Shown: piece by piece, positions 23,864 through 35,800 of the stretch
Layout of the letters: each line of letters opens with the position of its first letter
Numbering within the stretch: the first letter of the stretch is position 1
Source: Ailanthus altissimus
Taxonomy: Eukaryota > Streptophyta > Magnoliopsida > Sapindales > Simaroubaceae
Assembly (NCBI GenBank): GCA_946807835.1
Contig: OX327710.1
Span: forward strand, 12,884,501-12,948,500
Length of the DNA: 64,000 nucleotides
Direction of reading: 5' to 3'
Program-made: the position numbers and the translations under genes
The notes under the pieces: model-generated
Seen by the model: the letters and a program-made list of their open reading frames with translations, nothing else
Databases searched by the model: none
Told to the model about the DNA's origin: nothing

Positions 23864-24720
23864 TGTTAAAAGTTGCTAAAAAACGTAAATCATCTAACTC
23901 TTAATATAAGAATTACGTTTTAAGTTCACGATTTTTTATCTTCTTTCAAATCTTTACATTTAAGAAAATATAATTGTCTGCACTTGATCATTTTCATATG
24001 CTTGTATATTAATGAGCAAATACTTAATACATTAGATTACAAATACCGAATATAAAAATTAACAAAATATTATTTAATTAATTTCTTCTTTGAAAACTTC
24101 CCATAATAGAACTCTCAATGTTAAATGTTGGGATGGTATGATAAGTGATATGAGAGTAAAAATTGAACTGTTAAATAAATTGCAAAAGAAAGGATGATAA
24201 TAAGTTTGAGAAATTTTTTTAAATAGTCAAAATTAAGGAGACTTTAATTTTTTTAGTTATTATTTTAATTTTTTAATTTTTTTAATTAAATAAATCACCT
24301 TCAGACAAAAATATTCTTTTACTGTTTAAATAGTATTTACTACCGTGAACAAACTTGTTACAGTGATTTTTCAAATTTAATTTAATTTTATAATCAATTT
24401 ATTTATAATTTTATTTTACTTAAAATTATATTTATTTTATTTAATTATTTTATTTGTTATAATTTAATTTAATCATGTTGTTAAAAAATTTAAATAAATA
24501 TGTAGTTAAACTAAACTAAATATATAATATAATCAATTTAAATAATAACAAATAATATAATTTTAACATACTAACTTTTTAATAAATAATATAAATTAAT
24601 TATATAAAATAAATAAAATACTAATAAAAAGTAAAAATAAAATATTTACTATAAAAATAATAAGTAAAAATAAAATAAAAATATTATAATAAAATTAAAA
24701 AGAAAAAAGCCTATATTTTT

Positions 24721-24810
24721 TATCGCGCTCATATGTGGGCGTGATATGTTTTTATCGTGCCCACATATGGGCACAATAAGTTTTTATCGCCCCCACATAT
24801 AGGCACGATA
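24721..24810. repeat. Three 26-bp palindromes, 32-bp period (left arm)
   Basis: Palindromes start at 24721, 24753 and 24785, each with a TATCG...CRATA stem around a CACATATG-type centre. Six-base T-rich spacers separate them. Confidence 0.85.
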
Positions 24811-25206
24811 AATTCTTTTATAATTTTTATTTTATTATATATGACATAATTAATTTAAATTAGTCATAAATAATTAAATATATTTATTTAAATTTTATTT
24901 ATTTTATTTAATTATCAATAAATATAATTTTAATAAAAAATACAATTAAGTTTGTATTTGTTTATCAAAATTACTTTTTATTTATTGTGTTTATTTAGTT
25001 TAGTTTAACTACATTAAATAATTATATTATTTAGGTAATTTTTACAGTAATATGATTAAAATAAATAAATAAATAAATATAATTTTAATAAATAAAAAAT
25101 ATTTAATTTAGAATAAAATTCACTGTAGCAAAATTATTCACTATAACAAATACTATGTACTAAGAAAAAAAAAATTCGCCCCTATTTGTTGGAGAAATAA
25201 AAAATT

Positions 25207-25298
25207 TATTGTGCCCACATGTGGGCGTAATAAAAATCTATTGCGCCCACATATGAGAGCAATAAAAAATTTATCGCACACATAATGTGGGCGCGATA
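25207..25298. repeat. Three 26-27-bp palindromes, 32-33-bp period (right arm)
   Basis: Palindromes start at 25207, 25239 and 25272 with A-rich spacers, mirroring those of the left arm. The centre of the first is GCCCACATGTGGGC. Confidence 0.85.
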
Positions 25299-25978
25299 AA
25301 AAAATATAAATTTTTAAATTTTTTTATTATTTATATAATATTTTTATTTTATTTTTTCTTATTAACTTTTATAGTAAATATTTTTTATTAGTATTTTATT
25401 TATTTAATATAAATAATTTATATTATTTATTAAAAAGTTTGTACATTAAAATTATATTTATTTATATTATATGTTAATTATTTAAATTGATTATATTATT
25501 TATTTAGTTTAGTTTAACTATATATTTATTTAATTTTTGTAATAACATGATTAAATTAAATAATTAACAAATAATATAATCAAATAAAAAAATATAATTT
25601 TAATAAAATAAATTTAAATTTAAATTTGAAAACATATAATTTTAAGTAAAATAAAATTATAAATAAATTAGTTATAAAAATAAAATAAATTTGCAGCAAG
25701 TAGTGTTCACTATAGTGGATACTGTTCTTCTAGTGAAAGGATATTTTTATTAAAAGTGATTTGTTTGGTTAAACAATTAAAAAAGTTAAAATCCCCAATT
25801 TTAGTTATTTCAAAAAATTTCTTTTCTAAGAGTGGTATATCTCTAACTGTTACGAATAAGTTTGTAAGACTAACAAGGGATATTACTTTTTAAAAAAAGA
25901 GTAATAACGACATGTTTTACCTCTTGATCAAAGTTGTCATCATGCTTCTTAATTGACTGTATTTCAAGTTGATTTCAG

Positions 25979-27228
25979 TTGGTAGAGTTCATCATCAAAG
26001 AATCAACGGTGGACATAAATTGTCAGACTTACGGTGGGCAAACAGCACTTGACATCCTTGAACGCGCAAGAGGAGATGCTAAAAAGAATCATCTCAAGGA
26101 AATGTTTAAGAGACTGCGGATGGTATTAGGAGCAACGAATGGTCACCTCCCAAACCAGAGGTTAAAGAAATTAACCCTAAGCTGACACATGAAAATCACA
26201 AGGCTGCAGTCCAGGAAGAAGTAGGAATCTTGCCTACACCAAACAGGGAAGCACACTCAAGAATATATTTACTCGAACATCAGTTTAAAGAGAATTCAGA
26301 AATTCAAGATGATAACCCATCTCAACCAGAGTCAATAAAACGAAGTATGGATCTTCCAATGAATTGGCGTCAATACATACATCTAAGTAAATCCTGTGGT
26401 TTCTTGCCTGCAGTAACCTTCGAACCAACACCAACAAAGGATTCACTTGAACATAAGCCTAATCAGAGATCAGACATTCAAGAATCAAATCCATCAGAAC
26501 CACAGTCCTCGGAGGAAACAAATGACTCAACTAACAATCTTCAGAGGTACAAGGATCTGAGCAGAAGACACGTGAAAGAACTAAGTGAAAGATACCGAAG
26601 TCTCCAAAATAAGAAAAGTGAGGTACACAGAGAGGCACTACAAAATGCAAGGAACACAATCATATTAGTTTCAATTTTGATTGCCGCAGTTACTTTTGCT
26701 GCAGGCATTAGTCCTCCAGGTGGTGTATACCAAGACGGGCCTATGAAAGGAAAATCGACAGTTGGCAAGAGAACAGCTTTCAAGGTGTTTGAAATAAGCA
26801 ACAACATTGCTCTATTTACATCTTTAAGCATCGTCATCATTCTAGTCAGTATCATTCTCTTTGAAAGGAAAAAGCTGACGAGGCTACTGGTGATCACACA
26901 CAAGCTCATGTGGGTGGCTATTTCTTTCATGGCGACGGCTTATCTTGCAGCCAAAAGGATTACGGCTCCAATTGGTGGAGGGACAGGATGGATGACAGTC
27001 TCTGTACTGGCTATCAGCTCTGGGACTCTTGGAGTTGAATTGACAAGAAGTTGGTTGAGGAAATTGAAGTGGAGAGCAAAGAATAGTCGAAAGCAGGGCA
27101 AAGTTGCTATCTTCAGAGGAAGAATCCAGTCACGTTACACCAAATTTAAAGTGAAAAATGAAACTCTATCAGAATCCACAAACTCAGATGTTAATAGTGC
27201 CAAATCTGTAGGATATTATGCATACTGA
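25979..27228 (+). pseudogene. Last exon of ankyrin/PGG gene, with intact 332-codon membrane-domain frame
   Basis: After a TTTCAG acceptor, the frame reads LVEFIIKESTVDINCQTYGG then TALDILERA, the final ankyrin repeat. A frame slip at about 26110-26134 moves it into the frame that runs open to the stop at 27226-27228. That frame has a start codon at 26230 and 332 codons. A hydrophilic Ser/Gln/Asn-rich linker is followed by the PGG domain: the [20 protein letters not shown] helix, PPGGVYQD, and three further hydrophobic segments (for example [15 protein letters not shown]). This is the layout of plant ankyrin membrane proteins such as ITN1 and ACD6. The linker is longer than usual. The upstream lesions make the whole gene a pseudogene, but this frame alone could still encode a membrane protein without ankyrin repeats. 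Confidence 0.8.
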
Positions 27229-27981
27229 ACGTCTACTTAATGGTTTGTTAACATTATATTGTAGTTAAGGCCTCGTGTTTGATTAAGGATGATGTTACAG
27301 TTTTTCATTTATAGCTTATCTTGAACGAAAGCAATTTACCTTATGAGCAATTCTCAAATGTTAAATCCTGGGACACTTTCCTCTCAGCTGCCTTCCTCAG
27401 CTATTGATATCTTTTTCATTTGAACCTTCTGTAACGGCCATCTGTGAAAGATAAATTGTGGCTAGAGATTTTTGTTGTAATAAGATGCATTAGAGATTTG
27501 GCTTCTTACGTTTTATACCATATACTAGTAACAAAACAGATTTAAATATCATATGCATGTTTTCAGCAAGAAATTTTGAAGGAAACGAGTTGAAAACTTA
27601 GAAGTTCGTCCAAAATCCACTCAAATATTACAAAGAAAATATTGGTCATATACCCTGAGAAAGAAATCCAATCATATCTCATAAATTCTGTATTTACAAC
27701 ATTGCTAATTGAATATTTGATTACCCTTAGTGTAACCACACTGCTTTCACAGTCGTTAAAATATTGTCAATCACAAAGAAATTGACAAATCAGTCCCCAT
27801 CCAAAAGAATGTTCATTTTACATTTTGTTCAATTTTTGTTTTAAACTTCCTCTAGATTTTATATCCAGAGATATGCCTCCATATATACTAATTTGAACCA
27901 ACAGATAAATGCAAAAATTGAATAATTCTCTATGATGGTTTCACAAGCATGCAAAATTATTAATTAACATGATCTGTCTGG
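27229..27981. other. Tail-to-tail intergenic region
   Basis: Probably holds the 3' untranslated ends of the ankyrin gene (plus strand) and the PADRE gene (minus strand). No other gene is seen. Confidence 0.5.
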
Positions 27982-28255
27982 CTAATTACTTCCATATTCT
28001 TCATTGATGCTTCGAAGACTTGGTTGCCATGGATCCATAGTTGCAAATTTCTTTGTTGATTCTTTTGTAAAATCTTTATTCCTCTTCCTGGTAAATCTCT
28101 TTGTCTCAGAGGAAATGAAACTGCTAGATGATCTTGTCCCCTCACTTGAATCTTCGCCGTTCGCTTTATTAATCCTGATCCTTGTAACCAAGCACTTGAA
28201 GCAGTTATCATCAGAAAAGCACCTATCTTTTGAAAGATTTCTTTTGGTACAAGAA
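27982..28255 (-). pseudogene. PADRE/DUF4228 gene, 3' half (C-terminal coding part)
   Basis: A minus-strand open frame runs from the AAGAA duplication (28251-28255) to a stop at 27982-27984 (88 codons plus stop). It begins CTKRNLSKDRCFSDDNCF, continues through a basic Ser-rich region, and ends DPWQPSLRSINEEYGSN. A WxPSLxSI-type ending is a recurrent C-terminal motif of plant PADRE (formerly DUF4228) proteins. When copB and one AAGAA copy are taken out, this frame continues exactly from the 5' half at 47099-47402. The joined gene has 573 nt, 190 codons plus stop, with no internal stop. So the fragment is the severed end of a single-exon gene, not a gene of its own. Confidence 0.85.
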
Positions 28256-28581
28256 TGTTAGACTAATTTAAAGTGATTTAAACATGTTTGAAATATCTTT
28301 AAAAGCATATAGATCAATGCGAAATTTAAAAAATAGATTAAAGATATGTGTGTCTTGAATAAAATTAAATGATTAGGGATCTAACAAAATGTTTTATTTA
28401 TAGGCATTTTTTTTTAATCAAAAATGCCACCCCATGTTTATGAATATAGGTTAGTTATTTTATACTTAATGAGCACTATATTTAAATAGTGAAGGATAAT
28501 GAAGTTAGTAAGAATGATAAAAATTGTTGGTCATAATGTATTTATACTTAATATTGGGTATTGCACCTAATACACTTATCA
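28256..28581 (-). repeat. copB 3' LTR
   Basis: 326 bp. It aligns to the 5' LTR at 46687 along its length but lacks an approximately 86-bp segment present there. Base differences are frequent (roughly 15 percent in the first 85 bases by eye), pointing to an old insertion. Confidence 0.85.
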
Positions 28582-28907
28582 TTCTCTCACTTGGCCAATA
28601 TACTTCATTATTCATTATAGTAGAAAACAGAATACACAGATAATGGTGATAGGTCCTCTAAAAATGAGTACTATCTTCCTGTATCACAATGCATTATGTT
28701 TCTTAATATTTGCCCATATTACTTAATGAATAAATCATATGTTTATTCTAGGTCCAAACTTAATGATATTTTTCAAATAAATGTGTACACAATTAATAAT
28801 CAAATATGAGAAAATATCATAACTTAAATAAAGTTTCATAACATTTGTCTTATGACAAAAATTACATAAAGAGACTAAGTCTCATATTTTTTACATAATC
28901 CTTGAAC

Positions 28908-30540
28908 TTAAATGGTGGCATGCCTTTTTGTCAAGGGATCAGCTATCATCAATTCAGTGCTGACGTGTTCAATGACTACTATTTTATCTTTAACACGTTC
29001 CCTTATAGTTAAATACTTGATATCGATGTGTTTACTTCGACTACCACTTTTATTATTTTTAGCCATAAAAACTACAGTTGAATTTTCATAATATATCTTC
29101 AATAGTCTAGAAATTGAATCCACAATTCTAAGCCCATATATGAAACTCTTCATCCATACACCATGCGAAGTAGCCTCAAAACAAAATACGAACTTAGCTT
29201 TCATAGTGAAAGTGGCAGTCAAAGTCTGCTTTGCATTCTTCTAAGATACAGCTTCATCAGCCAATATAAAAATGTATCATAATGTTGATTATCGAGAATC
29301 AACATAGCCAACAAAATCTGCATCGGAGTAGCCAATCACCTCTAGATTCTCAGTTCGTCTATATATAATCATATAGTTCTTTGTCCCTTGAAGGTATCTC
29401 ATTACCTTCTTTGCAGCTTTCCAATGGTCCAAACTTGGATTACTCTGATATCTTTCTAATATTCCAACTGTAAATGCAATGTCAAGTCTTGTACAGACTT
29501 GAACATACATCAAGCTTCCGATAGTAGAAGTTGTCACCCTTCTTGTATAGTCTTGTACAGACTTGAACATACATCAAGCTTTCATTTGTTCCCTTTCAAG
29601 ATCATTTTTTGGGTACTGGTTCAAATTGAATTTGTCACCCTTCACAATAGAAGCTATACTTGGTGAACAATCTTTCATCCAAAATCTCTCCAAAACTTTG
29701 TTAATATAGTTTTCTTGAGACAAATGCAAAATATTTCGTAATTTGTCTATATGTATCTTAATCCCAATGACATAAGACGCATCACTGATATCTCTCATGT
29801 TAAAGTTTTCAGAGAGAAATTGTTTCACCTTATATAGCAAACCCTTATCATTGGTTGCAAGTAAAATATCATCCATATATAGAATAAGAAAATAAATTTT
29901 ACTCCCACTGACCTTCTGGTATATACATTGATCCATGATATTTTTTACGAAACCAAATAAAGAGATAACATCATGAAATCTTAAATACCATTGACGGAAG
30001 GCTTGTTTCAATCAATATATGGACTTTTTTAGTTTGCACACCAAATGCTCATTATTATTAGAGGAAAATCCTTTTGGTTGTTTCATATTAACCTCTTCAT
30101 CTAGATCTCCATTGAGAAAAGATGTTTTCACATCCATTTGTTACAACTCTAAATTAAAATGAACAACTAATGCATAATAATTCGAAAAGAATCTTTCTTA
30201 GATATAAGAGGGAAAGTTTCTTTGTAATCAATTCCTTTCTTTTGAGTAAACCTTTAGCAACGATTCTTGCTTTAAATATCTCAATGTTGCCCAAAGAGTT
30301 TTTCTTTGTTTTAAAGACTCATTTACATCCTATGGCTTTTGCACCATCAGGTAACTCAACAAGATCCCAGACTCTGTTAAATGACATAGAATTCATCTCT
30401 TCTTTCATTGCATCAAACCATAAATTTGATTCTTTGCAACTCATGGCTTGTGAAAATATTTCAGAATCATTTTCGGCTCCAATATTATAGTCCGATTCTT
30501 GTAGATATACAACACATTGTACAAACATTTTCCTAATGAA
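28908..30540 (-). pseudogene. copB reverse transcriptase-RNase H remnant
   Basis: Read on the minus strand from 30540 down, segments show copia Pol order. Pre-RT text comes first (VVYLQESDYNIGAEN, then VWDLVELPDGAKAIGCK at 30319). It is followed by QAFRQWYLRFHDVISLFGF and the catalytic YMDDILLA (30011-29574), and connection text at 29570-29289 (TIGSLMYVQVCTRLDIAF). RNase H-like text comes last (29222-28908, SKHIDIKYLTIRERV, STELMIADPLTK). Stops and frame slips separate the pieces, and a 45-bp piece is duplicated at the 29534-29580 junction (CTTGTACAGACTTGAACATA occurs twice). Nonfunctional. Confidence 0.8.
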
Positions 30541-30544
30541 TATG

Positions 30545-32813
30545 TGTTGTGTGAGATTTAATATATGTAAGTGTACACATGTGTAATTTGTTAGTGCTGT
30601 GTGCATTTGTACCGTGTTACGGGTGAATATGTGCATTTTTAAACAATTTAAAATTTAAATATTGTATGTTTCACATGTAACGCAACGAAAATATAATATA
30701 TATTAAAATAATCTCATTACACTAATGAGATTAGAAAATTCACCCTCAAAACGTATTTTGAACAATTCTAGTTGGAGACGTGATGGGCTTCCTTAAGCTA
30801 AAATAATAGTTTTTATTTTCAAAATATTTATTTGAAGCAACTATTGCTTCTAACTTATATCTCTTAGCTTTTCTCTTTGTACTTTTATATATATATATAT
30901 ATATATTGATCACCCATATTCCACAAATGAAGAAAGGCTTTCTTTTATAACAATAATCTTCGTCACTTTAATCCAATAAATGATAAACATATAACAAGTA
31001 TGACAAAATATGCAAAAAATGCCTTATCATGCTTGAGAAGCAAAACAAATAAGCACTGGTCGAATATAATTCAGATAAATGACCATAAAAAAAAAAATAT
31101 ATAGGCAGCTCATGCTTTAACTAGCCATCATATGTTCGAAGTTAAGCATTACTCAACAATTAACTTTTAAATAATAGATACCACTTGTATATTAATTTGC
31201 CAAATGAAAAAACAAGCATAGTGTCGAAAAATTCTATTAACTTTTAAATAATAGATACCACTTGTATATTAATTTGCCAAATGAAAAAACAAGCATAGTG
31301 TCGAAAAATTCTTTTACAAAAGACCTGTCTTGATTTTTTTGATGAAAACGCCAAATCAATTAACGTGACCTTTTGTTGCAGCAAGTGGAATCAAATTCAA
31401 TTGCTTTTAACAAATTAAAAGGTGACACTAAATACTTCCATTTACGATGACGGAAATGACTTTGGTTTTTGGATATCAATTACACCCCTTTAATCAATTT
31501 AATTATTAATATTTAATAATTAAACCAATAAAATTTATACTATGTGTGACAAATTAATGATATATTATATGGTATTTTATAAAAAAAAAAAATAGCAAGT
31601 TTTACTTGTCTAGATCCTAGACTTAACACTTAAATTCTATAACCTTCCTGAGAGACTTTAAAATAAATTTATATTTTTTAAAAAAAATTTGGATTGAACA
31701 ATTCAATTCAGTGTACTACCCACGTGCTCAATGAGTACACTTCAAATAATGAGACTTCTTAGGTTTATACCCATTTTGTCTCACGAAATATTTTCGTAAG
31801 TTCATAACCGATGCCTTTAACACACACATTATGGATAATACAAAATGGCGAGTTAAACCATACAAGTTGAGGTTAATCCATATTCGTATAATTCATCCAT
31901 CATTAATATCCTAAAAGAGTGGAGACATAGATCCATAACGTCAAATCCCCTATTATTCAACCATAAACTTATCTCTTTTGATTCATATTTCAATAAATAA
32001 TATATACAAATTCATTTGCAATATTATTTACTCCACATGAAACTCTTTTCCGAGTTAAATGCTTATGGCCGTAAAACTTCCTAGAATACAATCTTAGAGC
32101 ATTTGAATATTTAACTCACCGATATGAGCTAATGGATCCCATATCTACATACACCGAACTCCATAAGCATCGGACCATACCTAGCAACACCCAGCGATCA
32201 AACCATGAAAGGTCTCTAACATGTGTAGAACCTAAGTATGATGGATCACTCATAAGCCCACCGTGGTGCTCAGGTCTAAGGACCACAAATACTACTCAAC
32301 TCGAGAAGACCCTTCACTGACGGATTTATGAAAATTCTATTGGAGTTTTAATTGAGTCTGGTTCAGTATCCAGTCTTTACTAAATACATGTATATCTATA
32401 CAAGCTTTCACTAAACTCATGGTTTGTTAAGATTAACCATTTAAACTATCCAGATATAGACATATACTGATCTATATAAATCGGTTCCATTCGATAAACC
32501 CTGCATCGGTGGAAATAGATCAGGAACATTTAATTTGAGAACATATTTACACAATGATATTTCTTAGCAACACTTGCAACTATATCATTGCAAGTATATT
32601 CTCAAGTTTTTGTACTATTTTAGATAAGGTTCTAACTCTTTAGACCTAATCTGAACTCCTTCAGATCAATATAATGTCCGAAATGTTACAAGCATCTTAC
32701 CTAATAAAATTAATTAGCGATTTAATAAAATATTTATTTATTACATAAGTATGAAAACACAATATTCATATAAAATTATGATGGCACATGAGCACAAATC
32801 TCAATAACTCACA
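30545..32813 (-). repeat. copA2 3' LTR
   Basis: About 2.27 kb, family A, starting (minus strand) near TGTGAGTTATTGAG. It shares the conserved block CATCGGACCATACC / TAGAACCTAAGTATGATGGA with the copA LTR at 50165. It contains a TA microsatellite near 30885 and a 77-bp tandem duplication. Confidence 0.75.
31161..31314. repeat. 77-bp tandem duplication within copA2 LTR
   Basis: Units 31161-31237 and 31238-31314 appear identical except at the last few bases. They are much younger than the LTR itself. Confidence 0.9.
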
Positions 32814-32825
32814 CTTGCTCTAGTG

Positions 32826-35800
32826 CTATTCGTAGTAGTATCTAATACCTAACGATTCCACGTATTTCTCAAACACCTTTGGATTTAAGGCCTTAGTGAG
32901 TGGGTCCGCTACATTATTTATATAATCAACTCTATAAAATACAACATCTCCTTGAGCCAATATCTCTCTAACAATGTGGTATTTTCTCTCCACATGTTTA
33001 GATCTTTGGTGTACTTTTGGCACTTTCGTCTGTGCTATAGCCCCGTTGTTGTTGCAATATAATGGGATAGGATCCACGAAACTTGGGACTATACCAAGTT
33101 CTGTGACAAACTTCTTTATCCACATTGCTTCTTTTGCTACTTCTGAAGCTACAATGTATTCTACCTCTGTGGTAGAATCAGCTGTAGATCCTTGTTTGAC
33201 ACTCTTCCAACTTATGACGGCACCATTGAGAATAAATACATATCCAGATGTAGACTTTCTATCATCCGGATCAGACTGGAAGTCTGAGTCAGTGTACCCT
33301 CTTACTTGTAAGTCATTTTCTCCATATATGAGAAACTTATCATTTGTACCCTTAAGGTATTTAAGGACATGTTTGACTGCCAATCTAATGGTTGTCACCT
33401 GGATTAGACTGGTACCGGCTCGTAACACTTATAGCCATACTGATATCAGGTCTTGTACACATCATGGCATACATCAAGCTTCCAACAGCTGATGCATAAG
33501 GAATGTTAGACATTCCAACCCTCTCATCTTCTTTCTGAGGACACATTTTCCTCGTAAGATGAATGCCATGTCTAAAAGGCATATTAACTGTCTTACAGTT
33601 ACTAAAGAATTATGAAATATTTGGGAGAGGCTTCCCAAATATTTCATAGAGAAATTCTTACTAAGGTAACTTTTTACTGACTATAACATACCCATATCAT
33701 TTCTAATGATCAGTATGTCATCTACATAAAGAATTAAAAAAAACAACCATGCTCCCACTAACCTTTTTATACACACATGCCTCATCTTAATTTTTGATGA
33801 AACTAGACCCTCTGATTGCCTCATCAAAACGAAGATTCCAGCTTCGGAAAACTTGCTTAAGTCCATAAATGGACTTCTTCAGTTTGCATACAAAATCAAA
33901 AGAAAGGCTAGATGTAAAATGTTCAGGCTGTTTCATGAGTATCTCTTCATTGAGATATCCATTTAGGAATGTCGTCTTTACATCCATCTGCCAAATTTCA
34001 ATGTCATAATATGCAACAATTGCTAATAAAATCCTTATTGACTTAAGCATCGCAACTAGTGCAAAGGTTTTATCAAAATCGATCCCAGATCGTTGAGTAT
34101 AACCTTTTATTACTATACGGGCCTTGAAGGTCTCTACCTTTCCACCGAGCCCATACTTCTGCTTGTAAACCCATTTACAACCGATAGGAACTATTGCTTT
34201 GGGAAGCTCAACCAAGTCCCAGACTTGGTTTTGATGCATAGAGTCAATTTCGGATTTCATGGCATCCTGCCATTTTTTCGAATCAATATCCAATATTACC
34301 TCTCTATAGGTCAAATGATCATTTTCTTCCACTAAAAAAACCTCAGAGGTACCTTCAGATATCATACCATACCTTTCAAGTTGCCTCGATATCCTTTGTG
34401 ACCTACGTAGAGGGTGTGTAAAAGGTAATTTGCTCGATTAAGCCTTTAGTTCCATCTGTGGTTCATTCTGATTGATTTTATTAAGATCAATCTTTCTACA
34501 ATTCCCACGATCCTATGAGAAACTGTTTATCTAGAAAAGTGGCATTTTGAGCAATGAACACATTTCATTCCTCAGGATCATAGAATTGGTATCCCATTGA
34601 GTTCATGGGATAACCAATGAACCGATACTTGTACCCTATGGGTGCAAGTTTATCCTGTTGTGTAACTTTTACATAAGTAGGACAACCTCGAATCTTTAAA
34701 TATTTAAGACTTAGATTCCTTTCAGCCCATATCTCATAGGAAATGGAAGGAACGGCCTTAGACAGAACTCTATTTAATACATGAGCAGTAGTATATAGAG
34801 CATAGCCCTAAATATATTCAAGGAGATCGGTGAAACTTATCATCAATCAGACCATATCTAATAAAGTCTGATTCCTCCTCTCCGAAACACTATTGTGCTG
34901 TAGAGTAACTGGAGGACTATACTGAGCAAGAATTCTATTCTTCTTTAAATAATTTAGAAATTCACTGCTTATGTATTCACCGCCTCGATCTGATTGAAGG
35001 CATTTGACATACATACCGGTTTGTTTCTCTACCTCAAGTCTATATTCCTTGAACTTTTCAAAGGTTTCAGACTTGTATCTTAAAAGAAACATATAACCAT
35101 ATCATAACAAATCATCAATAAAGGTTATAAAGTATTGAAATCTACCCATAGCACCGTGATTTATTGGATCACATACATCACTATGTATAAGTGTCAATAA
35201 ACTAATGGCACAGTGTCCAACACCAATAAAAGGAGATTTGGTCATCTTTCTTTGAATACATGATTCACAAACTGGATAAAGTTCTATGGTTAAATAAGGT
35301 ATTCGACCATCCTTAACTATACAGGATAGACGTCTAACGCCTATATGATCTAATCTCATATGCCACAATTGTTTCATTCAAAGTTTCCAAACTACTTGCT
35401 GTGTTTACCTGTACATTCATGACATTTTGTGTTGTATTCAAAATATAATGACCATTAATTAACTGACAATCAGCTATCAAAATATTATGCATATCATATA
35501 AACATAAGGAACGATTTCATATATACAAATGATAACCTTCATTATCAAGTACAAGAAGAGATATTATTTGTCTTAAAATACAGGGTACAAAAAGACAGTT
35601 ATACAACACTATAGTTCTATTACATGAGAGATGTAAATCCAAATGTCCCATAGCCTCAACCTGAAAGAAATATCTATTTTCAACACGTAGCTGAATCTCT
35701 TTCGGCTGTAACAGTCTAACTTCCTTCAGACCCTGTAACATATTACAGATGTAAGAAAGAGAAACAGTATCCAATACCCAATCAGAATTAGCATCATATG

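Larger units (their letters stand above)
22184..24207. other. Long intron, left part, with tandem duplications
   Basis: The sequence between exons 2 and 3 is non-coding. It holds three local tandem duplications, listed separately. A B-box-like ATTCGAGCCCC at 22566 hints at a tRNA-derived fragment, but no matching A box is convincing. Confidence 0.4.
24208..25825. mobile_element. Large fold-back (inverted-repeat) element in the ankyrin intron
   Basis: The outer ends are inverted copies. The left (24208-24330) reads GAGAAATTTTTTTAAATAG..., then AAATAAATCACCTTCAGAC. The complement of the right (25700-25825) reads AAGAAATTTTTTGAAATAAC..., then AAACAAATCACTTTTAATA. The mirror continues inward through AT-rich sequence. 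Each arm carries three 26-27-bp palindromes of the form TATCGYGCCCACATATGGGC spaced every 32 bp (24721-24810 and 25207-25298). No transposase frame exists, so it is non-autonomous. No clean target duplication was found, and edges may be off by some tens of bases. It sits between exons 2 and 3 of the ankyrin gene. Confidence 0.7.

Noticed and set aside
24721..25298. CRISPR-like array of short, regularly spaced palindromes
   Set aside because: The sequence is plant nuclear DNA, spacers are only 6-7 A/T bases and not unique, and no cas genes are present. The repeats belong to a fold-back element.
26541..26930. 129-codon minus-strand ORF
   Set aside because: It is the complement of the PGG domain exon; its hydrophobicity mirrors the plus-strand membrane helices.
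27960..28261. Two other-frame ORFs (83 and 85 codons) over the PADRE 3' half
   Set aside because: Only the frame ending DPWQPSLRSINEEYGSN continues from the 5' half across the AAGAA duplication.
32974..33492. 172-codon plus-strand ORF
   Set aside because: It is the shadow of copA2 RNase H, which reads clearly on the minus strand.
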